From contig CM057142.1 of assembly GCA_029964075.1 (NCBI GenBank), positions 4,107,770 to 4,171,769 of the forward strand: a stretch of DNA of 64,000 bases. The letters are read 5' to 3'. This document shows, piece by piece, positions 1 to 13,600 of this stretch. Numbering within the stretch: the first letter of the stretch is position 1; the number at the start of each line of letters is the position of its first letter. The notes beneath the pieces were generated by a model. That model did no database searches, was not told the origin of the DNA, and was given only the letters and a program-made list of their open reading frames with translations. The DNA comes from Patiria pectinifera (lineage: Eukaryota > Echinodermata > Asteroidea > Valvatida > Asterinidae). The translations under genes were made by a program, and so were the position numbers.

Positions 1-877
1 CTGCTGTTATAATTTGTGACCTGTCTGAGAAAATGACAAGTCAATTTGCCAAAGAAATTATTTGATTTCTGAGATGTTAATGCCATCAACATAAACAGAA
101 CAAGAGTTGCAGAGGAATCCAACTACTTTATAGAATTTCGCTAGCATAATTGCTGGCAAAACCTCACAGGTTCTTCAAAATCCACCTGTTTTACAAAATT
201 GAGTAAGGTAGAATCAAGCCACTATTTCACAACTGGCCAAATGATTTGTAGAGAGCAGACTTGATATATGTTTAGCATGCGCAACAATATTAAGTTTCGT
301 AGTCACATATCGGGTAGGAAAATTTGTCTTAGGGTTCAAAATCAGTGGGCAACACCGAACACATTACTTTTACAACGATCTGAATTTTTCCTTTTCCGAA
401 AAGTCTGCAAAACATTAGGAGGTTATTGAGGACTGTGTGGAAAGTTTTCTTAGGAGTGAAAACGCAAGGCCGGCAACTACTTTCTTTGTTTTTCATTCAG
501 ATTGTTTGTAATTAATAGAGTTATTTTAGACATTGGCTGATCACTTTTTAAGAAAAAAAAAGAATCAGAGTTTAATTGATTTTTGTTCTTGAAACACAGG
601 CTAAAGAGTCAAGTCTGCGATGTCCACATCCCCCAATTCCAGACACTGCCCATCTGGTCAGCAAAGCCGTCGGTCTACTCCCTGAGAGACACCCCCAGTA
701 TGCTCTAGGATTGCAGCTCGTTGAGGCTGTGGGGTCCCTCACATGAAGGGAAAAAACATTGAAGTTCCAAAACCAACTGAGCTAGTTCATCCAACTTTTT
801 ATGTATTATGAACAGGGGCAAGACGAGACCGATTTGATTGGGACGGTATGACCACAAATTGCCGACAGACGCTCTGT
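1..877. other. No gene seen at left edge
   Basis: No open frame in this stretch looks like a conserved exon and I recognise no repeat. It is AT-rich with short homopolymers and may be intergenic or intronic to a gene outside the window. Confidence 0.4.
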
Positions 878-885
878 GCTGGAGT

Positions 886-1147
886 CATGGGCGTCGCCAG
901 GATTTTTTCTAGAGGGGGCAAAAAAAAATTTTGCCAAAAAATGCTTGTATTTCTCAACACATTCTCGATTTATCAGTTTTAGAGGGGGGCAGGGACATTT
1001 TGCCCCCCCCCCAACTCATTAAATTTACACCACTTTGTCTTCGCGCCTCTTTTTCTTTCCTTTTTTTTCTTCTTTTTTCTTCCCTTTTTTTTTGTTTTGC
1101 TTTTCCGGGGGGGGGGGGGGCAAGTGCCCCCCCTCGCGACGCCCATG
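886..1147. mobile_element. hAT-like miniature element with G/C runs
   Basis: The 262-bp element is bounded by inverted ends CATGGGCGTCGC and its complement. It is flanked by a perfect 8-bp direct repeat, GCTGGAGT, at 878..885 and 1148..1155. An 8-bp duplication with CA(G/T)GG-type ends is what the hAT superfamily makes. The interior is long runs of C, T and G with no transposase, so the short open frames across it are not genes. The same end sequence recurs at 26543..27022 and, diverged, at 51989..52381. Confidence 0.85.
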
Positions 1148-3719
1148 GCTGGAGTGTAGCCAGGAATTGTTGTTATTGTCAGTCGCAAAATCGATAACTG
1201 GGGGAAGGGTGGAGGGCTGGACACCATCAGACTATTGGAGGCGCTGTTCAAAGCCAATGATCTTCGACACTATCGGACAATAGGTGGCGTCCTTCCAACG
1301 GACAGATACATGATTTTTCAGACAGGACAACTTATTTGCTGTCAAAACTGAAACAATTTAGGGGGGGGGGGGGCAACTCCTTACCCCTTGTCTAGCGAAG
1401 CTTATGGTGGTTCATTTGCGGACTTGGGGCTCTAAATGCCGTCTGAAAGAAGTTATGGGGACCCCCCTTTTGCTACGTCCCTATGATATAATAAAAAAAA
1501 ATTATATAAAAAGTCTGAAGATCAACTTTAAATTTGATCAGAGTCAGGCTTTGAAGCCAATACCAATGGGAGTTTCGGTTTGTCACTCAACAAATCAAAG
1601 TAAATATCTGGAAATTTCATATAAGTTGAGCTATAAGTTAGTGTACCAGATCCAGTAATTTCATATTTATTTGATTCTAATCCATGTTAGATATGGGAAT
1701 CTGTGGCAAACGAAGGAAATATTAATTATGTATCGGCCCCATCCTCAATTATCTTCGGCACCATTCATGCTTAATATTTTGCATCCATTCTGAATTCAGT
1801 ATCCGTAATTCAATGCTGTTGTCTAGCTCTCATTTTAAGTTAGGAAAGAAAAAGGTCTAAAAAATAAACTGTGAATTCTCGTATGATAAACTGAATGTCA
1901 CTAGGGCCATCAATCAGACCACGTCATTATCTGTGTTAGAACCTTGAATCCAATGTGCTTTTAAAAGAATATCTTCAATAAAAGGTTTTCATTTCCATAT
2001 TTGTGTAGCGAAATAATCTTTTGTCAGGCCATGCATTTTGTTATTATTGCGATCAAGAGAGGGCGCCAGACAAGATCTATAAAAAGTATCCGTATCTGGG
2101 CAGACCCGCCGAGGTCGCCAGGGTCATACGCTAGACAATAAATGATTACAATGTATACATTTGAGGCGCGGGAAAAGAGTACGCGCAACAGGGAAAAACG
2201 AGTCGCAGAATGATATGTGGAAACACGAGTGAAGTTTACACATGATTTTCGGTGGACAGAAGCAGAATAAATCAGCTCGACAAGTAAAGCACATAGAAGA
2301 GTCAGTGTGCATGTTTTCGTTCCAGTTTTATTGAAACCTGTACCCCTTTGCTTCACGGCAAAATAACACTACATTTGTTGCAAAAAAACTGTCAACTTGT
2401 TCTACAATGAGAAATCACAACATCAACATGTTGCTCTGACCCAAAATATTGTGACAATTTGTGGTTTATTTGCTATGATCCCCACTGATATGAAATCAAC
2501 GACTATCCAAAATAAATATGCTTCCACTATAGATATTCATATTCAGCTTACTATACTATTCAAGTGAATATAAATGAACATATATTTAATTGATGTAAAT
2601 ATCAATTTCTTTTTAATATATTGGTCTTTGACCATAGATTTAGATTGAAAACAAAACTGCTTCAGGGAATTGTTTTCTTTTCTATTCCTTTGGTAAAGCG
2701 GCTTTTAAGTACAAATATTTCTTTGGGCTGAAATTTTATTTTGTCTAAAAACGCGTCACTGTTGTGATTTATGTTAGTGCCTTTTATTTTGTTTAAATTA
2801 TACTTGCCAAATGAATTGTAAAACAAGTGAACATAGTAAGTTTTTCAATTTGATTTCCAACATTGGAAACCCAATCTTGTAGGATTGAGACATTATTAAA
2901 TATAAGAGCATCTCTTGCGTAATGCATCGTGAATAAGTTCTGTACAGTTGTCATTTTGTCCATATGAACTTAGAGAAAAGGAACATTAAATATCAGCCAA
3001 TAAATAAATGGTTTTGTCAACATCCTTTTGTCAAACAGAAGTCCGGTGTGATTTTTAATTATTTTTTTTCATCTTGCGATTATTTTTTTCAGACTTTTGA
3101 GGGACGGACATTATAGAAAGAAATACATCTTTCAGACCCTCCATTCAGTTTTCAAACATTTGTTTATTGACAATCTCATCCTTTTTCTTTGAATTTCTCT
3201 ATTCGGAACAAAATCCACCAATTTCAGTCAATGAGATCAACAAATTGTTGACGTTTTTAGTCCCCCCAAGATGTTCAAAATCCTGCAAAGCTTATCCGTC
3301 TTGCCCCTGTCAATCACATCATAGAAATCATGACTGATTCAAATTTGTGAAAAACAAATATTTAAATAGAAATGGAAAAAAAATCTGGGCGCAACAAAGC
3401 TGTCAATTCTTTGTCATTTTACAAACACTGGGTAAATATATGTTGTAAATTTTAAGGTGTATTTGTTGAAATCTGCTTAATGCATTACTAAACAGTTAGT
3501 TGTGGTGGGAGTGCCCTACACCGCGTTGTGGGGAAGTTTTCTATTGTTGGGAAAATTAGGACCGAGTTGTGGGGACTTTCTGCTGTTCATAGTGTTTTTT
3601 GGTCCCTGAATAAAAATTGTAGCCTACATAATGATTCTATAGCGCGGAATAGTTGATGCAACGACTCCTAACTTGAAAAATGATGTTCAGTTAAATGATG
3701 ATCTTTTGCTAAAAAAAAG

Positions 3720-3775
3720 TGGTTTAAGTGGTAAGAAATTGCCTCAGATCGTACCACAGAGCGTCTAGAATCAAA
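3720..3775 (-). repeat. Copy of the GATTCTAGATGCTCTGTGG dispersed repeat
   Basis: Read on the minus strand, this matches copies at 26626..26695, 26807..26872, 37708..37775 and 38816..38890 (plus strand) and 28018..28085 (minus strand). Several copies sit inside hAT-like elements with G runs, so the motif is probably the internal part of that family. Confidence 0.7.
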
Positions 3776-3841
3776 AAATGGGTGACTGCTCTATGTTCCG
3801 ACACCCCTATGTTCCGACAACCTAGATTGTGTTACTCCCGG

Positions 3842-3860
3842 TTAGGGTTAGGGTTAGGGG
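3842..3860 (+). repeat. Short interstitial TTAGGG array
   Basis: Three exact TTAGGG units in a row followed by GGGAG. Three units can arise by chance or by repair and do not show a telomere. Confidence 0.6.
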
Positions 3861-5629
3861 GAGTGCAACTATAAGCCTAACCTCTGGTCCAAGTAAAATG
3901 TGTAGGACCTTATGCCCATAGAAACAATGCAATGCTACATTAGGTTTGTAATTGAAGTCAATTTATTGCAGCAATCACTTTACATTTCTTAATGTTATGT
4001 CTTTACAATTCACAGAAGTTCTGGATTTATAGTCATTAATGCGTAGTAACGACTTTATGCATTTACAACAATACCATCACGCAGCCTGGCCACAAATTTC
4101 AAGTATAAATTAAACGAGGCCAATCAAGTATTACAGCCACAATAGAATTTTTTATCATATAGATAGATTCGTTAAAATAAAGCTTTGAGTTATTAATATT
4201 TCAATTAATTCCACATTGAAAAGTATTCAGCTTACATGTAGTACAGAAATATACCATGTGTGTGTCTGTTATACAGCTATGTACAATCTGTTATGTTACA
4301 ACATTGCGACGGTAGCATATACACTTAATACTGATCACAATATTGAACGGATAATTTAGTTTTTCATCTTTTTTTAAAGTCAATAGGAACATTTACCCGG
4401 AAAATCACCTATGATTTAACGACAGAAATCTTGCTCACAGTGAAGATAGGACTGTTGTCAATTTATTTAATTGACACCAGTGAAGATGGTTTCAAAATAA
4501 GGTACCTGCACACACACTCTTAAGTGTGGTAGCAACGGAATTGAGTTGAAGACCAAATAAAAACTATGCATACGTTTTCTCTGTTTTGTAATGCTGCAAT
4601 ATTTTCCACAAAGATTTCAAATTAAGCAGGTTAGTTACTATTAAATGCACCCTACTACAGATTGTGAGCAATTTTGTTGCTTCGAACAAAAAAGCAAATG
4701 AACCCACGTACCTTTAATGCTCCTATTGTAAAAGAGGTTCAGCCATATTCTTATTACTAACAAATTTTCTTAACACTTGTGACTTGAACAGAAATATTTT
4801 CTGTGACTCATTATTGTTTTGTAATGAGTAACTAAGAAAGGTGGTCAAAATCAAAATCGTTTGAAAATTGTGCACAAAATGACATCATGGGCTTAAAGCT
4901 GGAACGAGTGACTTGTATGATTGAGGTTTTTGTGGTACCCCATGCTAAAGACGATTTAGACCAGCCATCTTTGACCAGCCAACAGCAAGAACAGTTGCTT
5001 GAGAGGTTAAAACATCGGCACTTATTAAGCAGGAAGTTATCGGTCGAGTTCCGCCTAAGCAGTCCTATGAAATACGATTCCGTCCGCACTGCCTATTAAG
5101 CAAATTTCTAATGCTCCCAGATGAATGAATGCAGCATGCATTTCACATAGCCCATTATCCTTTTGGCAGCCAATAAATATCACTCTCCGTTTTTAGGTTT
5201 ACCTATTTTCAAATACTGGATTTCTGAGTAGTACTGACAAGTAATAAAAGGTACTGCAGTTACACGTAAACAGGTTTGACATTGTACAAATAAAGTGTCG
5301 TATCAGACAGTGAAAAATTGAAAGCTCCCGAAAAAGCCTTAGCTTCAAAGATAAGAATTTTCAAATATCCTTTTGAGTGAAACAATACAGGTACATAAAT
5401 GTAGGATAGAAAAAAAACAAAAGGATACTGGTATTTATAATACTTACGTTTTTCTAAATACAAAATAAGGAAGGCAGGTGATATAAACTGATTAATATGA
5501 TTTCATTTGGTTATTTGGGTTTTTTTTCATTTAACCCTAAATCCCAGCGTCTTTTACTAGGAACTGGACCAAGTCCATCAAAATCCATCAATCACTGTGC
5601 GTCCAACACAAAACTGTACATGACATAAT

Positions 5630-5995
5630 CAGTGGCGTAGCCAGGGGGGGGGCGCGTGGGGGCGACAGCCCCCCCATGAAACCTTTTCGCCCCCCAGTCG
5701 CCGCCCCCCCCCCCACCCCACTGAGATTTTGAGTTTCTAAAAAAAATTATCATTGATCTACATGACGCCCCCCCCATGAAATGTTCCAGCCCCCCCAGAG
5801 AAATATAGCATTCTCCATCGTGTAATTCGCAGAACAACATTATAAGCCATTTTTGCGGTGGTGCCACGCCCGGGCGCACACTTTCTTAAAGACGAGGCGT
5901 GCATGCATTTTGGTAACCCTACTGGTCGAAGGAGCCGGAGTTTGTGTGTACTACCTGAGCGCAACTCGCGCGAGCCTGGTGCCACCGCAGAAATG
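5630..5995. mobile_element. hAT-like G/C-run element, right end unresolved
   Basis: The left end is CAGTGGCGTAGCCAGG followed by a run of G, a typical hAT-like miniature-element end. Long C runs follow at 5671..5720 and 5767..5800. No matching right end or 8-bp duplication of the left flank (GACATAAT) was found, so the right limit is approximate and the element may be truncated. Confidence 0.5.
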
Positions 5996-6472
5996 GTCGT
6001 CGCTGAATTAGTCTATAGGATCATGGATGGATGAAGAAAACTGTCCAAAATTAGAAAGAATCTTCATATTTCCAACAACACTTTGTTCAAAACTGAACTT
6101 TCTTCCTAAAAATAAATGTAAATCTGGAGGTGCCATCTACAAACATCATTCCAATATTCATTCTATCGAAAAGCATCAAATCACTAGCTGTCTCAGTTTT
6201 TGATAAACAAACTCACGCCTCGGTTATTGTAGGCAGGGTTTCTGATCAAACTAAGCAAAATGTGGGCATATCACTGTCCCAACTCCATCTGATGGATCTG
6301 TCGTGAAATTAAACTAACGTTAATTGTACTATTGCACATGGGGAAAAAATGGAAGGACTGAAATATAGCAGGTAAAGCTGTACTCTTATGTTACAGTATA
6401 AAGCAAGTGGGGTCACAATACTGCCACCCCCCCCAAAAAAAAACCCCACACGACAACATATTTTCCAGCGAA

Positions 6473-6478
6473 TTTATT
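6473..6478 (-). other. Candidate polyadenylation signal for the GPR137-like gene
   Basis: AATAAA on the minus strand, about 950 bp past the stop codon at 7424. It was chosen only by position; other AT-rich stretches could serve. Confidence 0.2.
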
Positions 6479-7423
6479 AAAGTGACCGCATGCAGGGGTC
6501 ACAAGAGTATCTAGTTGGAAGGAAGGATGGATATAGATAATCTTATTATACAAATGGAAACTTTAATAACTCTGGATGAAGTTTTTTCCGCTTTTTGTGA
6601 CCTTTGACTTAGTTCTCTCAGTCCAAGTTAATATTTTTTATCAGTACATGTATGCACTGGAGACTAATCTAGGGCCAATTTCGGTTCTTGAGTAAGGGGA
6701 GAACGCGAATTTGAACAGGCGGTAACGCTCTGGGTTTTACAAGGTTTTGAGGGGTTTTACACGGCACCTCAGGGTTCAGCCTGCATTTTCATAATCAAAC
6801 TTGTTTTCTTCACAACCAAAACGCCAAAATGCTTAATCGTTAATGTATCCACAAAACCAGTATTTGTTTAGGACCGCAAAAATACTGCCCCAGTTTACCA
6901 TTCTAAACAATTACTTATGTGGTCGCATGCACACATCTTATGCACTTACAAAATGCCCAAAATGCTTGCATGCTTCAAACTCCGTAACAGCTGTGACAAG
7001 CCAGAAAGTGTGTTAGCGCCTCAGCAATGACATCTCATGGGTACAGTCGGCAATAACACACGGGTCTATGAGAAGTGGCTGCAGCCGCTAGCCAATGGCT
7101 TCCATAGGTGTGTATGTTATTTCTAGCCATAGCCAACAAACTGTGGCCGTTGTCGGATAGGTCTACAGACAGAACAACTCAGTGTTCTTATTCCAGGGGG
7201 ATGCATAATCCTAAGAATGTCTGCCAGCTTCTCATTTTTTAACACCCCCACGTGGAGGTAATGGCCAGAATATTGACCAACAATACAAATGATATAAGTC
7301 CTTCACAGGGAGACATGGAGACTTTTTGTACAATCATTCAAGTACCAAGCTCTGCTGTTCTAGAGACATTCTATTACCAGAGGGGAATATATACAATTAC
7401 ATTTTTTCAATACTGTGTACTTG

Positions 7424-7622
7424 TTATTCCGGCTGGTCGTTGTCTTGCTGGTAACCGCCTATGGACGCGTTGCCTGGGATGCCAGCAAACAGCATGGGTG
7501 GGGTTGTTCCCGGTACCCCGTAGCCGGTAGGGTAGCTACTACTGCGGATGATGGTTCCGTAGCCCACGTGGGGAGTACTGTTGACAGGTGTGCTGGGGAT
7601 GGACATGTGTTCGCCTTGATAG
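7424..7622 (-). CDS. GPR137: GPR137-like exon 6 (C-terminal tail and stop)
   Basis: Encodes residues 353-417, a Ser/Pro/Gly/Tyr-rich soluble tail ending DNDQPE. The acceptor at 7624..7623 has a weak pyrimidine tract. It is supported by phase: exon 5 leaves two bases (GA) and this exon supplies the C that completes an Asp codon. The tail is not conserved enough to recognise alone, so this exon is less certain than exons 1-5. Confidence 0.7.
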
Positions 7623-10600
7623 CTTCAAATGTCAACAAAACATGGGAAGAAGTTTAGTCATTTCTTATTGAATGGTCAAATATTTCTAAATGAACAAGAA
7701 GTACTTCGATGGGGTTTCTAACATCTATGGTACCACGTCAGACACTCCACCTGTGGGTCTGCACAGTGTAAGTTTAAGACTTTCACTTTGGGATTATAGA
7801 TTGGTCATATGTTTGCCAAAAATAAGAGGGTACCAACACAAATCTGAGAAGCATTATCTTATTATGAAGTTAGTGTAAAAAAATAACAGGTTCTGACCCC
7901 AGAACCATTCCCAACATGCCTGTACCAATGGGCAACCCTCTACCGAACTTAGACACCAAAATTTCATTTCTAACTCAAGTTATCATCCGGAAACCATTTA
8001 CCTTTAACTCACCACGGTGACCTTGACCTTTGACCTTTTGACCCCAAAACCAATCCCAACTTGCCTACTCCCAAGGGCAACCCCCTTCCGAAGTTACAAT
8101 CTCAAACAACATTTCTAACTCAAGTTATCATCCGGAAACTAAGCTGCCCGGACGGACATACGGACGTACCTCCCAGATGGACTTCCGGGGTACCTCCATT
8201 GTTGTCCCATTGTCCCTATTTCTAAAGATTTCACTTGCGGGGTACCCTATTTTCTAAAGATTTCACTTGCGGGGTACCTCGAACAAAGGACAGGTACCCC
8301 ACAAGTGGTCCCTGGTCAGAACGGACATACGGCCCTACGGACGGACGCCGTAGGCGATGACAATACCCCTCGAGCCTCTCGGCTGAGGGGTAAAAATAGA
8401 GACAATCGGACAATATTCAACAAAAGAGAAACAAAAGCGTACAAAGTTTATTGGCCCTATTCATGTCGTCATTTTTATCGCTTATCCAATATTTGAGTAC
8501 CACAGACCAAGCCACTTCAGCATGTTTAAAGCCAGATTTTAGCATATCTTAATCTTTTCACCAAGGTTTCTTTTTAGTAAACAATTCAACTTAAAGGGCC
8601 CTGGTAATATTTTTAATCTTCATATTGCCACTTAAAGTGTATTTTGGTGCCTTTTTGGTTTTTATGCTAACGCAAATTTCCATATTCATGAGTAAAACTG
8701 TGATATCATTCAAGGCAGAAACCTCAATTTTACATCTTCTTCAGCATAAAGTCACCAAAATTTTTGGGGAAAACTGTGGTTATTGTTCTGCTTTCAGTGA
8801 TCCATTGTTGTTTCCATATATGACAGCAGTACAATGAGAAAACTTGATGCACACATGTTTTCAAAAAGCAGAATTTTTGAGTTAAAATTTGAAGAGAAAA
8901 ACCCTAATCCGAAGAGTGTGTTCCTAAAGTGACATCACAGCAACAGGTTAAATGTCAGGAAAAGCATGAATCAGTTTTGGCAAGACTTTCTCCAAAAACT
9001 TGCAAAATGGGATGTCTCAGCTCAGAGGAAAGGATATTTTCCACAAATATGCTCCAGTGTAAAATTAATGTTATGAACCCTTTAATATTTTCCATGTTGA
9101 GGCACCAGCAGTGCTAGACTGCTAGCTAAGGCTAACTACTTGAACCTTGTCTTATAAATAATTCAAAATCACTAGTGTTATCAGCACAGACATCTACATG
9201 TATGCTTGGCTCTTTTTATAGTTTCATTTTCCCTTCTGTTTATTTGCTGTGATTTCACGAACACCCGTACTGTAGTAATTACAGATGGGCAGAAGTATCC
9301 AGGAACTCAGTAATTTGCCATGTCTAGTTTTTAGTTTAGAAATTGAATGATGGTTGAGTTTTGACTACTAACTAATGAAACTTGCTTGCGAATGCATACA
9401 TATTTTCATGTTTTCCCAAACCCTATTTTTTTCTCAGGGCATTCTTCTGATACCAACACATTTGCAAAGTATGAAATCAACTGAGATTCCAAAAGCTTGG
9501 AATAAGTTGTTATTCTTCCTTCTCTGCCAAGTCAAAGGGAAATCCCCCTCCCGGCTGAATATCGTAAGTTGAACATAGTAAAGATTAAACTAAACAACAT
9601 TTTTTTGGTCGGGGGTAACATTTTGAATTTTAAAAAAAAGGAACAAAACTTTTCGGATAACATTGGAAAGTTCGCATTCTGAGATTAGCAAAAAGTGGGA
9701 GATTGTGATGACATCATTTCATCACCGACACCACGAAGTACATGTAACACTCCACATGTTATTTTTTCGGTTTTCAGGTTTTTTTTTACATTTTTAAACA
9801 TTATTCATGAAGGCCTACCATTGCACGAAGTTTCAAAGCTTCAAGAGCTTTACTTGAATAATTACGCTAATTATCCACGGCAACTTTTGCGCAAAAGTGA
9901 AAATTTTCGTTGTCACGAAGTAACACTCAAGTTCCATTTACCATTGTAATGTATGGCGTTGTAATGCACTCTGCTCAAATGCGAGCAAAAAGTTTTTTAA
10001 GAAGTAACACTCTCCTTGTTTGAGCACGCGCGCGCTGACCTCCGTTTCCACAAAGTAACACTAACCTAGTGTTGTAATACATTGAAGCGTACTACTTCGT
10101 GAAAACAAAAATTTATAGTTTCGCAGCTTGTTTGGTTTCACGAACTAGCAGTAGCACTCAATACATCAAGTTTCCACAACGAGAAACCCAACTGCAAAAT
10201 ACTCTGCCATTTTGACGCAAAGTGTTGTTCTGGAGGCGTTCAACTTTAGATGCTGTTTTCTCCGATTGCTAGTATTTTACTGGTATGTGCATGAGTGTTA
10301 CTTCCCGGCGTCGGTGACGATTTGACAGTCAATCTCTTTGGTGAGTTACTTGTGTTTTCCTGGGGAGAACCCCTGTAAAATCAAGGTTTGTCATCCGGAG
10401 AGTTTGGTTTGGTTTGCTTCAGACTTACTCTCTACATGTAGGTGTTGCATTTGTACTGCTGTGCGTCCGGGTCAGGTCATCATCGCTGTCGTACCGTCGC
10501 GGGTTATCAAAGAAGTAGGCCCTCGAGGGAGTTTTAGGACAGTCGGTATCCTTGGGCACGTGCTGTTGGGTAATGGAAAAAACAACGAAACACAAATCAA

Positions 10601-13600
10601 TAAAATATACAAGTGATCAAAAACACTGAAAAAAAGTGTGAATCTGCATGACCGCTGACCCAATGCTAACACAGATGCAGAGATGTACTCATAATTTAAT
10701 CTTTGAAAGTCTTTACAAGTCTAATACAAGTCTTCTTTTCTGCAGTCAATTGACAACTTACTCAAATGAACTACGACAAAAGCATTCCTTTGTCTCTGTT
10801 AAAGGAGCACTGCATCCTGGAAAGCGCAACTGGGCTACAAAAGCGTTTAAACGAAATGGTATTGACTGGAAAGAACACTTAAAGGGAAGATACAACATTT
10901 GCAAACATCAAGAAACGAAATGATTAAATTATCACGAAATACCTTACTGGATCGTTAGGGAATGACAGTCTAAAGCATCCTGTAAAATCGTGTCTCCTGG
11001 TGTGCTGACATTTTCAAGAAAATTTGTATTTTTCCAACGCTGGTCGGCTGACCAGCGTTGGAGAAAACTGGCTTTTTTCAAAAACTGCTGAGTTTTTCAT
11101 AACAGTTGTTCCGCATTTTCTTTGCAATTGATTACACACCTGTGAAGGGGTACAAGCCTGCCAGACTGATTCTCTCACCTTACAATTCCACAAAGTCTAC
11201 AAATTTCTCTGTTTCATCTTAAGTGGTTCAGGAAACCAGACTACAAGAACATGATTGGTTTTCTTGGTTTTTCCAGCATTCACAAGTCCAAAATGTGAAA
11301 CAAGTCAGTTTAATAATATCTGCTATAACATACTAATCCTCCAAATCCATTTATTTCTGAAAATTGCAGCAAAAGCAAATGTTGTACATTTAAAAATAGA
11401 ATGTAAATATCCACACAACCATCCTAAATTGGCCACTTTTGTGTTATTCTTGCAAGAACAAACACCAAGGGTCAAAAGTTTGACTCTCAAAACTCAAGCT
11501 GCTCGGGTGTTTGTTTGTGCTTGTAAAACCATATGTGTGCACACACACTTGACGTGACCTGTAAATTGAATCCTCCGACAGGAGACTTGTATTTACGGTT
11601 GGAAATCCGATGTGTGTGCCACAAAATGTCCGCTGCATCAGAAGTAAACAACCGTTTATTTTTCCCCGTCTTTTCTCAGGAACAGTGCGACACTTGGTTA
11701 GCTTGCTTTCAAACAAGACCTTTGAAATCTAGGATAAGCAAACAATCTCAAACAATTTATTTTTGCGATTTCAGGACGACGTACCCCTTTGAACTCTCAA
11801 TACTTGTGATCAGAATTGCGATGTACTTTTCTTCAGTAAGAAGAGACATACATTGTAAGTAAGATGTAACATACGCCGGGTTGTACAAAAGATAGAGCTT
11901 TTGGAAAATTAATAATTGTCGATGAGAATCTCCTATGAACCCAAAAAGGCACGACACTGGTAACAGAAACCTTCATGTTGGCGTCAAATATTCAATGTAA
12001 AAGGTTAGCGTAGCCGAGTCACAAACTTTCCAATCATGACTTACCACATTTGCAGCAAATTTTCGGACTCTGAAGAACATGACCACGATAAACGTTGGTA
12101 GGAACTCCCAAATAAAGAGAACAATACTGAACGACAGGTAACGAAGTCCCTTCAGAGTTTGTATCATATCAGCCTGAAATCAAACAATTTTAAAAAAATT
12201 CAATTGGAAAACAGCTAAACCGAAAAAGTATTTGCATCCATACTTATAAATAAATTTTGTTTAGATTTTGTACTCTTACTTATGCAAGCAAGCAAACCAG
12301 TTCAGTTGTTTGAAATAGTACTTAGGCCTCAATAACTACAAGCAATTTTGATATTTCATCAAACAAAACATTATTTTCCTTACAAACGATCGACCAATTT
12401 ACACATGGTATAACATGCATGCATTAATTGCATTTCACAATACATAAGATTTTTTCCCAAAAAATTTTCATGCTATTTTAAGGGCTAAGTCCTTACAAAG
12501 CATGCTTCTCTACCATCATCTTTTCGTGCAAATGTAACATGACTTTTGAAACAAAACGCTTTATCATCAATACAGGGCGAGGAAAAAAAAAAAACCCAAA
12601 TGTCGGGACTATTGTTTTATTGAAGTTCTGCATGTAGCACTTTCAAAATCAAGGACATGAAAGCCCAATTCATAAGCTTTCTTTTAGCACAAGAATCTTT
12701 CAAATCACTCATGTACTTTTCAAGTTACGGAATTGTAAACACAACCACTGTTTTAAAGTTCGTTTAGCAAAACGAAAACTATTCACACACATCCCTACGT
12801 GATTTGTGATGCGATCAAGCTAAATGAGTCGTTTATCAGGAACTTTCATTTGGAGATACAGGTCAAAATAAGGCCATCTCATCACATCTCTTGGTGTTCC
12901 AACTTCCATAATTTTTGAACTAAAGATGGTACCAGCATGCGGTTTTCACAGCAGAAATGCTGAGGTTGTGCTCTTTTCAAATCTGTAATAAACTTTTTTT
13001 TTACCAGGGTCGACAAACGACTCATGCAGCTTGATCGCATCACATTTGTTTTTGTTTTGCTGAAAGAATGCTGAACTTTTTTTTGTGATTCATGGACAGA
13101 ACCTTAAAACAGTGATTGTGTTTAAAATTCTGTAGCTTGAAAAGTACGTAAGTGATTTGAATGATTCTTGTACTAAAAGAAAGCTTATGAATTGGGCTTT
13201 TATATCCTATATTTTGAAAGTGCTACATGCAGAACTTCACTAAAACAATGGTCCCAACATTTGGGTTTCGGTTTGTTTTGATAGCTGAATGCCATTTTTA
13301 TCGGAATACAAGAAGAACAACTTGCTTGGCAATCAAAATACAATACAGATTAGGAGGACAAATCACTGGTTCGCGTGCGTATAGCATGAAATACACACGA
13401 CTAAGTATTTTCTGAATGTGCAAAAAGCAACAGTGTCTTCGCGTGAGCGTCTGGCATCGTCAGCAGTGCGTTCGAATGTCTCTCCCAGTAAAGGTAGGTA
13501 AAGGTAAAGGGGCCGAACCTGTGTTCACAGGAACAGAGTGCCCATCTCTCTTTCGAAGGGATTGGGCCAGACTCGAGTCCGTGAAACGCTGCTGTGGGGG

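Larger units (their letters stand above)
1156..7423. other. Intergenic region downstream of the GPR137-like gene
   Basis: About 6.3 kb with no supportable gene. It holds a relic of the GATTCTAGATGCTCTGTGG repeat (3720..3775), a short TTAGGG array (3842..3860), a G/C-run element starting at 5630 and a C-run at 6421..6440. The short open frame at 4887..5099 has no recognisable domain on either strand and I did not call it. The rest is AT-rich sequence in which I see nothing. Confidence 0.45.

Noticed and set aside
3842..3860. Telomere or telomere healing site
   Set aside because: Only three TTAGGG units with ordinary sequence on both sides.
4887..5099. 70-codon open frame with a Gln/Leu-rich segment (SQQQEQLLERLKHRH)
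   Set aside because: It looks mildly protein-like but has no family match that I know and no convincing splice sites or neighbours. The opposite strand is equally open.
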